Shown: one piece after another, positions 32,296 through 44,400 of the stretch | How positions within the stretch are numbered: the stretch's first letter is position 1 | How the letters are laid out: each line of letters opens with the position of its first letter | Assembly (NCBI RefSeq): GCF_019703515.2 | Contig: NC_059379.1 | Span: 20,517,380-20,581,379 of the forward strand | Origin: Myxocyprinus asiaticus | Taxonomy: Eukaryota; Chordata; Actinopteri; Cypriniformes; Catostomidae | Direction of reading: 5' to 3' | Length of the DNA stretch: 64,000 nt | Position numbers and translations under genes: made by a program | Notes under the pieces: model-generated | Told to the model about the DNA's origin: nothing | Databases searched by the model: none | The model's input: only the letters and a program-made list of their open reading frames with translations

Positions 32296-32530
32296 TTGTC
32301 ATTGCAGGGTTGTGCTGTTTTTTAATTGATTTTCTACGTAAAAAAAAAAAAAAAAAAAGAAAGAAAACCTGTGCTTGAGTGTCCCAATGTTTGAGTGACA
32401 CATTTTTAAGACACTGTGTCAAGATAAGAACTGCAATTTTTTAGAGACCCCTGCATTCACTTTCATTCATTGTGCTGCGTCTAGCTTTTTTCAACGCAAG
32501 AATGTGTTCGATCGTCTGAACACCCCTAGG
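32296..32530. mobile_element. MITE (ttcacaccaaa family), copy 3, with A tract
   Basis: Shares gtgctgttttttaattgatttt, tttaagacactgtgtcaa and gtgctgcgtctagctttttt with the other copies. A run of 18 A lies at 32341-32358. Confidence 0.65.
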
Positions 32531-33091
32531 TGTTTTCATGTAATTGGACAAGTAGATATGCAAGTGTGGATTTGCATGTGGGGTAGAGGAAATCGTGATT
32601 ATCATTAAGTAATTAGCCTTAAATGTGTGTTGTTGACCTCTGCATTCAACAAATAACATATTATCACCGTGCCAAGCATCTGGGTATGGAAGATTCCACC
32701 ATTTACAAGGTAAATGGAAACGAGACAGAGCCTCTAGCACCTCTCTCTTCCTCTCTGTTACTGGATCATTTCTCCATTTGCACAAAACTTTAGGTAGCAC
32801 AGATCTACACACAAACAATTCATCTGAATGTTTACTTACGGTCTTTCTCTCCCTCTTGCTCTTTCCCTGCTTGTCACATCCGTCAGTATTACGATGTAGT
32901 GTTTTGTTATTGACACTGGCTTTGTTCTGTGCTTGTATTTACAGAGACTGTGGAGCATGGATCAAATAAATGTGACAGGTGCGTATGATTACAGCTGGCA
33001 AGCACAAGCAGGGTGCCATTAACATGTTTGTCTCATCACAAAAATCATTTTCCGAAACACATCCTAACTTTGCTTACATGTTAGATTAAAT
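32531..33091. other. No gene seen
   Basis: Intronic sequence. A splice-like pair (tttacag at about 32943, gtgcgt at about 32981) encloses 34 bases, but nothing else supports an exon. Confidence 0.4.
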
Positions 33092-34004
33092 TAGGGGTCG
33101 GCAGCCTTTTTGACATGCAAAGAACCGCCTCGTTGTATACTGCATTTTTTGCACTGGTGTTATGCTGTTTGATGTTCCATTTGAGTTGTGTCATGCTATG
33201 ATAACTTAGTGTGAACACCATTCCCTTAATAATGTGGTTTTGAGCATCACCGTCATTGCGTTTTGAGTGTAGAATATTAAAGGGATAGACTATTTCAGCC
33301 AAAAATGAACATTTTGTCATAATTTACACAAACTCATGTTGTTCTAAACCAGTGTCACTTTCTTTCATCCACAGAACACAAAAGGAGATTTTAGGAAGAA
33401 TGTTAGCTCAAGTCACCACTCACTTTCATTACATATTTGTCTATATGATGAAAGTGAACGGTGACTGAAGCTGTCAGTCCATAACTGTCTCCCTAACATC
33501 TGCTTTAATGTTCCACAGAAGAAAGGAATTCATTGGGGTTTGCAACAACATGAGGGTGACTAAATTATGACAGAATTTTCATTCTTTAAGGATTGTGTAT
33601 GCCATGTTGAAAATCTTGATTCACATACTCTATGAGTGTCTCAAGATCATTCTGTTGTCTAATTCTACAGAGATCCTCATTTTAAAACATTGCTCACATT
33701 GATATCTGATTTATACAAAGTATTATTCATACATCAAAAAAGCAACAAAAGAGCAGACCAAACTAGATATTTGCCATGTGTTCAAGTGGCACTGTGCGAA
33801 CAACTGAACAGCCAGTATACTGTTGACAGTTTAGAAAAAAAAAATATATATATATATATATATATTTAGCAAAAATAGGTAATGTGATTTTATAAGACCA
33901 GGCTGTTATCATGGTTGCAATCTAGTTTTGTTGTATCATGACAAATGTCACTGAAACTGCATTATATCTCCATTAGCATGCGTCCTTAAGGTTGCCAACC
34001 CCTG
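33092..34004. mobile_element. hAT-like element with nested palindromic MITE
   Basis: Left taggggtcggcagccttttt against inverted right caggggttggcaaccttaag. Nested inside is the gttcaccc-family MITE at 33277-33592. Flanking duplication is weak (5 of 8). Confidence 0.65.
33277..33592. mobile_element. Palindromic MITE (gttcaccc family)
   Basis: Ends ttaaagggatagactatttc and (inverted) ccttaaagaatgaaaattct. Inner arms acaaactcatgttgttct and acaacatgagggtgactaaa mirror each other. Confidence 0.75.
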
Positions 34005-34127
34005 CATTAGAAATTACTTATAGAATGGGTATCAGTATTCAGTATCCCTTTTGACTGGAAAAATATATTTTTTCTCCTTGCAGCATCTTTCATAACATAC
34101 ATGCTTCAAATAAGTGCAGTAGTCCAA

Positions 34128-34924
34128 GGCCCCGTTTACACCTTGCATTAACATGCAGTTCATATCCGGATAGTATTTGGATATTCTTTAGCTGGATTGC
34201 ATTTACACCTTGCCGTCAAATGCGTCTCCACTGTGATCGGATAGAGATCCGATCAAAATTACCCACACAAAATGGCAAACGCGACTTACATATTACATCA
34301 GAGACTATGGCAACTAAAAATTCTCAATCTCAAGGTGAATTTTGATGGATAATTAAAATGCTTTCCTTCACTTTAACAGACAACATTTTTCTGTTTTTTT
34401 TTTTTTTAAACCGGTGAGGGACGTGAGCGAGTGGGGATTTGAGGAGAGAGATGAGATATTCCAAGTGTATTCCAATAGAATAACTCATGGAATATTGTTC
34501 AGGTGACAAGACTGCAAGACAGCAGTGCTGATTTGATCTTCACATTGCAATGACTGAATTAACAGGAAAAAGGTTAATTGACAGCTGCACTGTCATGACT
34601 GGAAACAGCCTCCCGAGAGTGTTCCACAGATGGCAGACAGTGGACTGAATTGCTAGAAAGGCTTTGCTGTAGCGTAACCTCGCATAATTAATTACTTGGG
34701 TAGTTGTATCCGGATAATGAAAATGCATTTGCATTTACACTTTCCTTGAATGTGGTCAGAATCTGTTCCTGACCACCTCCAAAAGTGGTTTCAGTGATCC
34801 GATCACAATCCTATCACAATGTGTCTTGGGTGCATTTACACCTGTCATTTAATGTTGGCAAGTGGAATCTGATAGCAATCTGATCACCAAAAACACATGT
34901 TAATGCAAGGTGTAAATAGGGCCC
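34128..34924. mobile_element. MITE with about 30-base inverted ends
   Basis: Left ggccccgtttacaccttgca and inverted right gggccctatttacaccttgc continue as perfect attaacatg, giving terminal repeats of about 30 bases with two or three differences. No coding content. Its right end lies 109 bases before the mkx acceptor. Confidence 0.85.
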
Positions 34925-35033
34925 AATGTTTGCAGAAACTCCTGAGTTGTGTTGTGTTGTACTGAATTCATTGTACAACCAGTGATCAGCTGTCAATAAC
35001 AGGTCATCATTTTTGTATGTGCCTGTATGTTAG

Positions 35034-35229
35034 CAGTGGTACACGGAAGGAGAAGGGACAGGGGAAAGACGAGACATACTGGAGGGAGATCAATGCGGCC
35101 ATGGCCCTCACTAACCTGGCTCAGCCCAAGGACACAGCCACCTCGGCCACCACCAGCTGCATCATCCAGAAATCTTCGCACATAGCTGAAATCAAGACTG
35201 TTAAAGTGCCTATCCTGCACAAATACTAA
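35034..35229 (+). CDS. mkx: Mohawk homeobox protein, terminal coding exon
   Basis: MKX is a TALE homeodomain repressor acting in the nucleus, in tendon and muscle development. This exon encodes the last 65 or so residues, downstream of the homeodomain. The blocks TYWREINAAMALTNLAQPKD and CIIQKSSHIAEIKTVKVP match what I recall of the MKX C-terminus, and the frame ends at TAA (35227-35229). The acceptor is tatgttagcag: two AGs three bases apart (NAGNAG), so the exon starts at 35034 or 35037, in the same phase. The expected preceding exons were not found in 1-35033, so the last intron is probably longer than 35 kb. The neighbour rab18, in convergent orientation, supports the call. Which fish paralogue (a or b) cannot be told. 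Confidence 0.85.
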
Positions 35230-35675
35230 TGTACACAATTCTCCCTCCCTTTCCATGCACACATCAACAGAAGATTTCTCTCTTCAACATTTGGAATTCA
35301 TTCATTGTTTTGAATATTTTTTATTACTTTGTTATACTGATAAAGAATCATGATTTTTTATTTTTTTTATTTGTTCCTTTGTTTTTATTGTTATTATAAG
35401 TATGATAAAGTGCCCTGAAGTGTAGCACTTATTTTGTTCATATGTTTGTGCATTTATTTTGGGTCGCACAAACATTTTTGATGTGTTGATGAATTGTCAA
35501 TAACGACAGTATTTCTGAACGAGACACTTTTGCAATGTTAACTTATTTTGATATTAATCAGAAATTTGTATTGTATCGCACCAAAGTGCCTTCATGTATT
35601 CTCAAAAGAGAGATTAATGAGAATGTACGGTTAGGCTCTTCTCTGTATTAAATAAAACTTATTTAAATGACAGGG
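35230..35675 (+). other. mkx: mkx 3' UTR (proximal form)
   Basis: Follows the stop codon directly. AT-rich. AATAAA at 35651-35656 is the first canonical polyadenylation signal and would put the end near 35675. Confidence 0.6.
35651..35656 (+). terminator. Polyadenylation signal, proximal
   Basis: AATAAA, about 420 bases after the mkx stop. Further AATAAA hexamers lie at 36594-36599 and 37385-37390, so longer 3' UTR forms are possible. Confidence 0.55.
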
Positions 35676-38600
35676 CAAGACAGGAAAAGGTTAGGAGTGT
35701 ATATCGCAAGCCTCTCACCCTTTTCTTGGCTTTTGTGTCCTCGCTGTGTACAATTCTGTATGGGAGTGTATGGGAGTTGTACAGGATAAGATGACCTTAA
35801 TGAGAAATCAGCACAGTCGTTAGTCACAAAGACACGCATACAAATGTAAGGCCAATTCTGCATGTTTTGTCTTAATATCCCATGTGGCTGTGACTACGAC
35901 ACTGTTTTGTCTCTAAAATTGAAAACTTCAACTATCACGTGCCAACAATAGCCATGAGCAGAGAGATATGTTCAGTCAGCCAACAATCACTCAGCAATGT
36001 AGAGCTACAGCAAACTCGACTGACCCCGTCATTACAGTCTCAATCCATTTTCACACACTCGTAGCTATGCACATTTCTCAGACAAACAATCAGAGAGTGA
36101 GAGAGAATATGCATGAAAGACAGAGACAATGAAGGTTTTTATTGAGACAAAGAGAACTGTGGAACTTTATCAGGGCTAAATAAAACATGGTGCCTTGTCA
36201 CATTTCTGCTCAGAACAAGGTACTTCAGTGTAAAGCATAAATGACTTGGCCAGCCTTATTTTAGCTGCATTTTCTCTCAGCTGGTTAGAATTATTCTAAA
36301 ATTGCTGTTTACAAGAAGTATGAGAGATGCTTCTATGTTAAAAAAAAACAACCATAGCAGTATTACCGCATCTCTGATTCAGTAAATGTTCAAACTTTTT
36401 TGCAATCTCTGTTTGTTTGCCCTGCAGTTTTATCTGTTTTAGTTATCCGTTTTAGAGTTTTTGGTTTAACCAAGATGTGTTACTCGGTCTTGTATTGACT
36501 GAATGGAAAGAACCTTCTTAAATACTTGTAAACTATGTTCAATGCAAAGGTTATTACATCAGAACTATGGATGCCAAGTACAAAATTTAGAGAAATAAAA
36601 TGTAACGTTTGAAGTGAGCGCAGCGTTCAGTAACTGTTTACTTGCCTATGTTGTTTATCTTAAAAGGTACTGCTTGAATGCCTGAATGAACACTTTATTT
36701 GTGCCGTTTGGTCTTTTGTTTGAAAGTCTTCACCCGCTTGTGGTGAGAAAGGCCAAAGAGACTTTTTCTAAAAAGCTGCATGCATTTACCCACTGTGCAT
36801 ATCTGCAACCCATTCTTAACTGAATGCCTGAAACTCATAAGAAAAAAAGTATTCATTAAAACAGCCACTGAGGCAAAATTATACAGTACTGTACATGTCT
36901 CTGTCTTCCTGGTCAGCAGAGCAGTGTTGTAAATGTGTCGTCTTTTCCTAACAAAACTGGGAAGAATGTACCATCACATCTGATCAGCTTTTCGAAATCT
37001 CATTTTCTTTTCATTTTATCTCTGATCCATTCAAATAACATGGGAATTTGAGATTTCGTTCAGCCTTTGCAGTGAAGAGAGTTTAACTATAGCCCTGTTT
37101 TTCTTTACTGTTTCTTTAATTCTGTTGCACAATATGCGCAAAAGGATGCTGACAGACAAAACACGTTATTTTGTGTACACTTAAGAGCATCTTGAAATGA
37201 TTGAGGACTGTTAAAACAGAAACTTGTAATAATAGTATGTTTTTTGTTAAGTTATATTCATTTTTTATTTTAGAGACTGGATGTTTATCCAATGAAGGAA
37301 TGCATAATATCTCATTTACTCTCAAAATTTTCTTTTAATGTTCAGTTTTTCGCCAGGAACCTTGTTTACTTCTTCAGAACATTAAATAAAAAACATTTGA
37401 TGATATGATGTTGCATGGTGTTTCAATAAGGTTTGCAGTTCTGCACAAATCCTCTAAAATCTTTCTTCGCAGAAATATGATCAGAGATATAATTGCGAAC
37501 ATTTAAACATTGTGTATCCATTTGGGTTTTAACTTCAGTGATCCTTCTTATGAATAAATATAACAGTTTATCTTGAGTTTAAAATACCCAGATTCCTTGG
37601 AGAAATGTTTTTGCCTTCAGAGTATGGATAATTCTCACAGCATTCATACCAACTTAAATTAAATTTCACTAATTCATCTTTGTGGTTTGACCCGAGTTCA
37701 GACTTCAGGCTATAGCAGACATGTTTCTCCATCTTTTTTTAGCCTCTGCCTCTTTTAAAGCGGTTCTGTTGACTTCGCCAGTGGCCTAGTTTGCCTTCAC
37801 GCTGGTTTCAGCCCAGTAAATACAAAGACACCGCACAGCACAAACAACGCTGGAATGGAGGTCCTTGTGATCTTGTCTTTCCTTAAGGAGCTTAGTCCCG
37901 AACAAATTCTGGTAATGGAAGCATGGTGCTTGCTGTGGTACTAAAAAAATGTATTCACTGTGTACTGCACAAAATAGCATGGTGCTATGCTATTCCTCCA
38001 GCTAAACAAATGAGTCAGTCAAACTCTCTACAACATCATTCTCAGACACACTACTGGAACTTAACTCGCCACAAAACTGAAACATTATTGTGCATTTAAT
38101 TTACTTGTTTTATTCAGAATGCATTATCCCTGACACTGGCATAAGGAAGGGAATGTGAAGGAGATGGGAAATGTTTTAGGCCCTTGTTTTCTACTTTTTC
38201 ACAGCTTCGGATGCAAATTGAAGAGCAGCATCTCCCTAAATACCAAGACATGGTACAAACCAACCTTGTCTCATTCACTTGTTTCGCCCTTTTCCTGACA
38301 CAAACCTGTTTTATGACATTAAATACTATAGCACATGACTTGCATAACATCAGCTACTACATTTAGAAGCTTTTTCGATTGCAATCAAATTGCATGATAG
38401 ACCGTTGCACTTACCCCGCAAAGAACCGAAGTACGAGTCCTAAAATGCATGTAAGTCGACACGTGAGCCAAAAGGGTCATAGAAGTGCTACAAAATGACA
38501 TGGTTGTTTCAGCAATCAGTCACATTTGCTTTTTCTGACACGATCAGTTAGGTTTACCTTTAAGATTTAGGGTGGAGAAATTGGTTTTGTTGATTTAAAA

Positions 38601-38744
38601 CTGGATAGAGCATTAACCTTAAAAACCTTATCTGTTTGGGAGAACATTTAACTCGCTTTTAGCACCACACAGTGGACATTTCTCCTCAAAACTCATTTTG
38701 CAAAAATTTTGCCAATGCCACAGAATTTTCATGAGATTAGGCTT
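35676..38744. other. Distal mkx 3' UTR or intergenic; no gene
   Basis: Non-repetitive sequence with two further plus-strand AATAAA signals. A weak exon-like block occurs at 38205-38252 (see findings). It is notably poorer in transposons than the intron upstream. Confidence 0.45.
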
Positions 38745-39100
38745 GTAACGATACACAATACACTCAATACAAACACATACAGTCACCCCAAAAATTATTC
38801 ATACACTCTTAAAATCAAGGTTTTTGCATAAAATTTTAAACCCATTTTGAAGAAAAATATCACAAACACTTTCAGCTAAATATTTTACAAGTTTCTTGGT
38901 TTCATATTATAAAACAATTGATATATTGTTCAAAAGACAAAAAGTATTTGGACACTTTCTTGTTGTCAACCGTTGGTGGAATTTCTTCATAGTTAATGTG
39001 ATGACCTACAGCTGTGGTTACTCTGCAAGACACCTGTGTGACCTTGAGGGGAACTGACTTCATACTGCACAGCCACTAAAAACATCCACTCATATTCTTT
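38745..39100. mobile_element. Tc1-like fragment
   Basis: Contains cagtcaccccaaaaattatt and aaaaagtatttggacacttt, both reminiscent of fish Tc1-like ends. Borders are unclear and no transposase is present. Confidence 0.4.
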
Positions 39101-40162
39101 CTTGTGCTCCTCCTGCCTCCCTCTTTCACATTAATGGATCTAGCATGCTCCTTGGCCTGGTGTAAAATAATGTGGAACCTATGGTTAAACATGCCAGTCA
39201 TGCAGAATACTTTAGTTAAGGGTTTATGTTTAATTCATACAAATGAGGATGCAAACACATTACTGAAGTATTGTTATTATTATATAGTGTTACAAATATA
39301 ACACGATGCTAATGGACTGATCGCCTCGGAGAATATCATCATAATGTAACTTTAGACTGTAATCAACAGCAAAGTATAACCTCTGCCATAAAGGGCAATA
39401 GTATAAATCAAATGCCCTTGTCTCTTTTCTGCTCTCCCCTACCCAATTTTCTCTCCTCTCTTCCCTCATTCCTCTCTAAGTAGACTGGCAAAGACCTGTG
39501 CATTGAGTAAAATTTTCCATCGAGACCAAAGCTGTGTTTTTTTTTAAATATATTTTCTTTCCCCAATAGCATCTGAAGCTCAGCAATTGCTGAAAGGCTT
39601 GAGATGATTTTGTGAATCTCAAAGGGGGGGGGGTCTACTTACTTGTTTTGATTGGGTTACCTCCCCCCATCCCCTCGGAATCTACGCCCCTGATCTCGCT
39701 GCAGGTTGGGATGCTGAACTGGCCAGTCATGTGACACACTCCAGACATCTCTCCACCCCGCTCATCAGGCACAGGGTCCAAGTTACTGTCATAAAACTAC
39801 ACACGCACACATAAATTCTTAGCACAAAGAATTTCCAAAATCATCTGAATAGGGAAAAAGTACCCATGTTCCATATTGGAATAATTAGTTACCTTGCCTA
39901 TATGATCTGCTGGTTCATTAATTAGCAGTGGACCATATGCAGTCTGCTAGATACATATTCCAGAATGTGAGCACTGATTAGCCACAGGGTCAGTTACTTT
40001 TTGAAACTATAAAGATTATAACTGTATTATTATCATGTAATAATACATTTATTACATATTTGTTGATTTTCTTTTTCATTAAGTGTCACATAACAATTCA
40101 ATTAAGTCTCAAAATAAAAACAAGACTTTGCTCCACAAATATGAGTAAATAACTTAATTAAA
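39101..40162. other. No gene; hAT end at 39624-39692
   Basis: A 10-base G run near 39624 and the terminus cggaatctacgcccctg at about 39677 (inverted: caggggcgtagattccg) look like one end of a hAT element. The partner was not found. Confidence 0.4.
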
Positions 40163-41466
40163 TATTCTGTGTTTAATACAAGTTGCACTCAATCGACAGC
40201 ATTCGTTGCATAATGTTGCTTACCACAGAACAACTCGTGCCTCCTTTTCTTTAAAAAATAAAATAAAATGTGGTGTAGCCATAGGTGTGCCAGGGTGTGC
40301 ATATGCCACCCAAAACATTGCTATGATGCTGAAACTTTGATATGCCTATAATAGAATTTAATAATCGGTTGTAATTACTATGTAGTTACTATAATGGGTT
40401 ACAAAGGTCATCTCAGATTATATGCATACTTTTGCAACAAATACGGAGCATGAGACTGAGGAAACAAATGCGCACCAAATTCGTATTATCGTTATTAATA
40501 CTGTAGCTGCATGCATCCAAATGAGCAAAGTAGGCTAATTGTTGTTATTTATTTCCCTATTATGATATGTTATCCTATATTATGCATATTAAAAATATAT
40601 GAAGAATACATTTGAAAAAGTACTGTAATGTGCCTTTTAATCACTATTTGTTCATAATGTGTTATACTTTAGGTCTGTGCCATTAAATTGTTAATTCTGT
40701 GACCCTGCTTGATTTAAAGAAGAGACCTGTCTGCTTATATGGCAGATTTCATTTATATTTCAATTATTGTTTAAGTAAATATTTCAATGTAACCATAGTA
40801 TTATTTTTCTGTTTGCATCTGCTGTCGTTTTTTCTTTGTTTGTTTGTTTGTTTTTCCACTGACTTTCATCTGAACATGTTTCAAAAGCAAAACCCCCTGG
40901 AAGAGACACAGTGTGTGGATGATAAAGACTAAAGGACCCGTTCAGCAAGCTACTGACAGATATACTTGTAGAGATTGAATGGCAGCCAGAGAAAATAATA
41001 GTTTTGAGATTTTAAACTTCAGCATTGAATATGTTTAATATCTGTATGTATAGTGTCTAATAGTGCACTGGCAATGTACACTTGAGTTTCTCTTTCCAAC
41101 AAAGTTTGATATGAATTGAATCTGCCCATCTGATACTATTATTAAAAAAAAGTCCACTGGAAAATGGCAGAAGATTTTGCCCAAATTGTAATTACAACAT
41201 GTCCACTGATTTTCTGGCATGTATACATATACTTGTATAAAAGATTAATACCTGTAAAATATGTCTAATTAACTCTAACCACAAAAAGTAGTGGACTGAC
41301 AGTGGACTGACTTACTAGAAAGACTTTGATTGGAACCCAGATTTTTTTTAAGGAGGGACAAGTCGAAATTAATTTTGTAGTAATCAACACTATGCCACAA
41401 ATGCTGTCGATTGAGTTTAACCAGGGACTTTGGTTTAACTTGTATTGAACCTGGAATATTCCTTTA
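40163..41466. mobile_element. MITE (ttaaaggaatattc family) with replaced interior
   Basis: Left end 40163-40265 (tattctgtgtttaatacaag, ctcaatcgacagcattcgtt) and right end 41345-41466 (gctgtcgattgagtttaa, cttgtattgaacctggaata) are the two termini of the family complete at 22968-23527. About 1.07 kb of unrelated AT-rich sequence separates them where about 350 bases would be expected. No gene in the interior. Confidence 0.75.
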
Positions 41467-44400
41467 ATCTACAAAGGTGACAGAAGATCTCATACAGTTG
41501 TTTAACCTTTGTTGAATATATTTTGTCTGTTAAGAGCATGAATAAAGATTAAATCTATTAAAATAGCTAATAATAATGGTTGTATCTTGCTGCCAGAATA
41601 CATAACTCTTTTTTTTTTATTCAGGAATCAAATAGTTATTGTATTTCTTAACTGTACTACCTTAAGTATAGGCACTAATATATCCACATTAATACAATTT
41701 CTACAGACAGGGTAATTTTTCCAACCCAGAAAGGAGATTTTTCCTTAACCAAAGCTCAATAGACTCTAGACATTTGTTATCTTCTAAGATATTCTTTAAT
41801 ATCTTTTATGTGCATAAATGGTGCAAATACTTCAATAGTCTGAGTCACAGATAATAATTTTGATCCATCACATTATGTTTTCTAATGGAATGTTTACTTT
41901 AGATCTTTTTTTGTTTTCATTTCAGAGCAGAAGGTGGTGAGCGGCATTGTTTTCCCGTCGTTCTTATTATTCTACCAGAGACACAGCTGTTTCACAGAAT
42001 CTCACTCCTTTTATTCTGTCTTACATTCTTCTCCTCATGACTAGAGCACCACGGAGGCAACTGTGTTTCTGCTGCCCTACTTCAGCGTGCTAACCTGAAG
42101 TGCTCGAAACATTTCCTGTCTTTAATTCATACTGTGCACCTCCAAGAAACCACCAAAAATGTTGCGAGAAAATCAGAGGTTTTAAAGGCATGCTATTAAA
42201 AACACATATGCACAATATGCTGCATTGTGTAGAACTCTACTGTATGAAGACATATAACAGACATGTTTAAAGGAAAAGGGAGACACCTTAATCAGAGAAC
42301 TATTCTGGAAATGTAAGCACAGCGTAGTTCTAGCGGGAAGACTCGCTGCTGTACATCATCGCACCATTAGCTAGGTAGCTCCTAGCCAATCATGTGTCAG
42401 CCATTGCTTTATATATCTGCTTACAATCTATCACATTGCTATTTCAGTGTGCCAACACAGCACTGTCACAAGTTGAGTCCTGTCCTGCATGGGGGTAGGC
42501 TCCTCATCCCTCCCTCCTCTCTCCGGCAGGATCTGATGATTCCGAGTACAACTTCTTCGGACCGCCAGACGGTTCTTATGCCAAAGAGAGACATTACATT
42601 CCTGTTTCATATAAATGTCATCTTAAACTTTACTCTAGTCTGCAAGTCTTCCTGATAGAAATGTAATTTCCAGTCACACTGAATGTAAGATGCCATGCCC
42701 ATACAACAGTAAAAGGAAAAGGAGAGGATTATGACTAAAACTGATCTTATTGAAACAAGAGAAGAGCTTTAAAATTACATAAGCTTGATGGCCTTAGTTT
42801 CAAAACCATAGGTGTCACAACATCAGTTAAGCAATGAAGTAGTCTTTTCAAAGTACTGTAATATGTGTTTTGTAATAGTGCTTCTCATTACAAATGTTAA
42901 TATTTTAAATAATGCAATTGTTGTGTATACAATTTATCTCATTTGTTATACATAATCATTTCTTTATTTTTTACTGCATAACAAAATTTTGTATTCTGTT
43001 CTCCACTATTTTTTATACACTACTGATTATGGGCAATTTCACTGACATATTTACTTAATTGTGCTGTTGTTTAGGAGTCCGAACCACACAGCACATAATG
43101 ACAAGATCAAACATGAAAGATGCAGAGGGGAGGGGGATGAAACCTCAGGGCCCATGTTTCTCTGTCTAATATTTCTAAACCGAAAGTTAAATAAATTCCT
43201 CAGTACAGCGCAGTGGAACCGCGTCAGTAGAGCAGATGGAAGGGATGGCAGCTGCAGCTGGAATGCGGTTTGGCTAAGAGGGACAATGAGGAAGAAAACA
43301 ACATCCTTACACGTTCATGTCGTTCATATTCTCTGATACACTGCTCATGAAGTGTTCTGCATCTGTGTACTGTGTGTGTGGCACGGAGTCAAATTAAAGC
43401 ACTAACATTTTTTTAAAGCAACTACTCCACCTTGGATAAACCTACTGTTGTCCATAAACAAAGTGTCTAGACTCCCAACTCAAAATATTGGTCTCTTGGG
43501 TACGTTTTCTGTATTCTAGACTATACAATGGCAAATACACAGGAATCATATGAGATGCCTATGACCGTTTGCCAAATGTTTTCAGGCAGACATTATTTGC
43601 AACCAAATTGACAGCAACACATTTAAGGGTATCATATCACAATGAAAAATAAAAGACAAAAGTTTCCATTCACATAGGCCATACAATGTTTTAAAACTGA
43701 CCTCAGAATGAGGCTTATGATTTACAAATTACCATCTGTAACACAAAACCTCAGCTCTCTTTCAGTGTCTCCTTTTTTTAATTGCTGAGCTGCTATTAGT
43801 TCAACCATCTCTGTGTCTGTAATATATCAGCACCAAATGCTTCCCTCTAAGTTTGTGTCATTGTGTATTTTTTGCTATATTGTAATAATTACACACACAC
43901 ACTCCTATGTGACATATTTTCTCTTAGGGAATCCATAATTGCATATGTAAACTTGGCAGGCAGTGTGGCATCACTATAGTGGCCAAAGGACTTTGCCAAT
44001 TGGTATTTTAGGGCAGTGATCATACACGAGTCTGCTGCGGACTTCATAAATCTTAACGCTGATGGACACTTTCCACAGGCAGGCACCAGGAATTTCGTAC
44101 GCCGGTTTGCTCTCTAACTCATTCATTTCTAAACATGTCTTCGTGTGTTTGTACTTTTGATATAACCCTGATGTCTAGATTTACACTCCACGGCAGGAGA
44201 CTTGTGGTGAGCAGGAGTCACTTTACAACACATTAAGAGAGCTGAATACTCTTTAAGCAAGGGGAAATTTAACACGCAGGGTGATATTTCAAATATCAAC
44301 AGCATAATGGGTCCAAAGAAAAGAACTAGAGTTTGGTAAAGGCCTTATCTCTAAAGTAGTCTCTTTGACAGTCAAACAGTTTTTTTCAATTACACATACA

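Noticed and set aside
32943..32980. 34-base exon-like segment between tttacag and gtgcgt
   Set aside because: Too short, no coding match to mkx, and splice-like words are frequent by chance.
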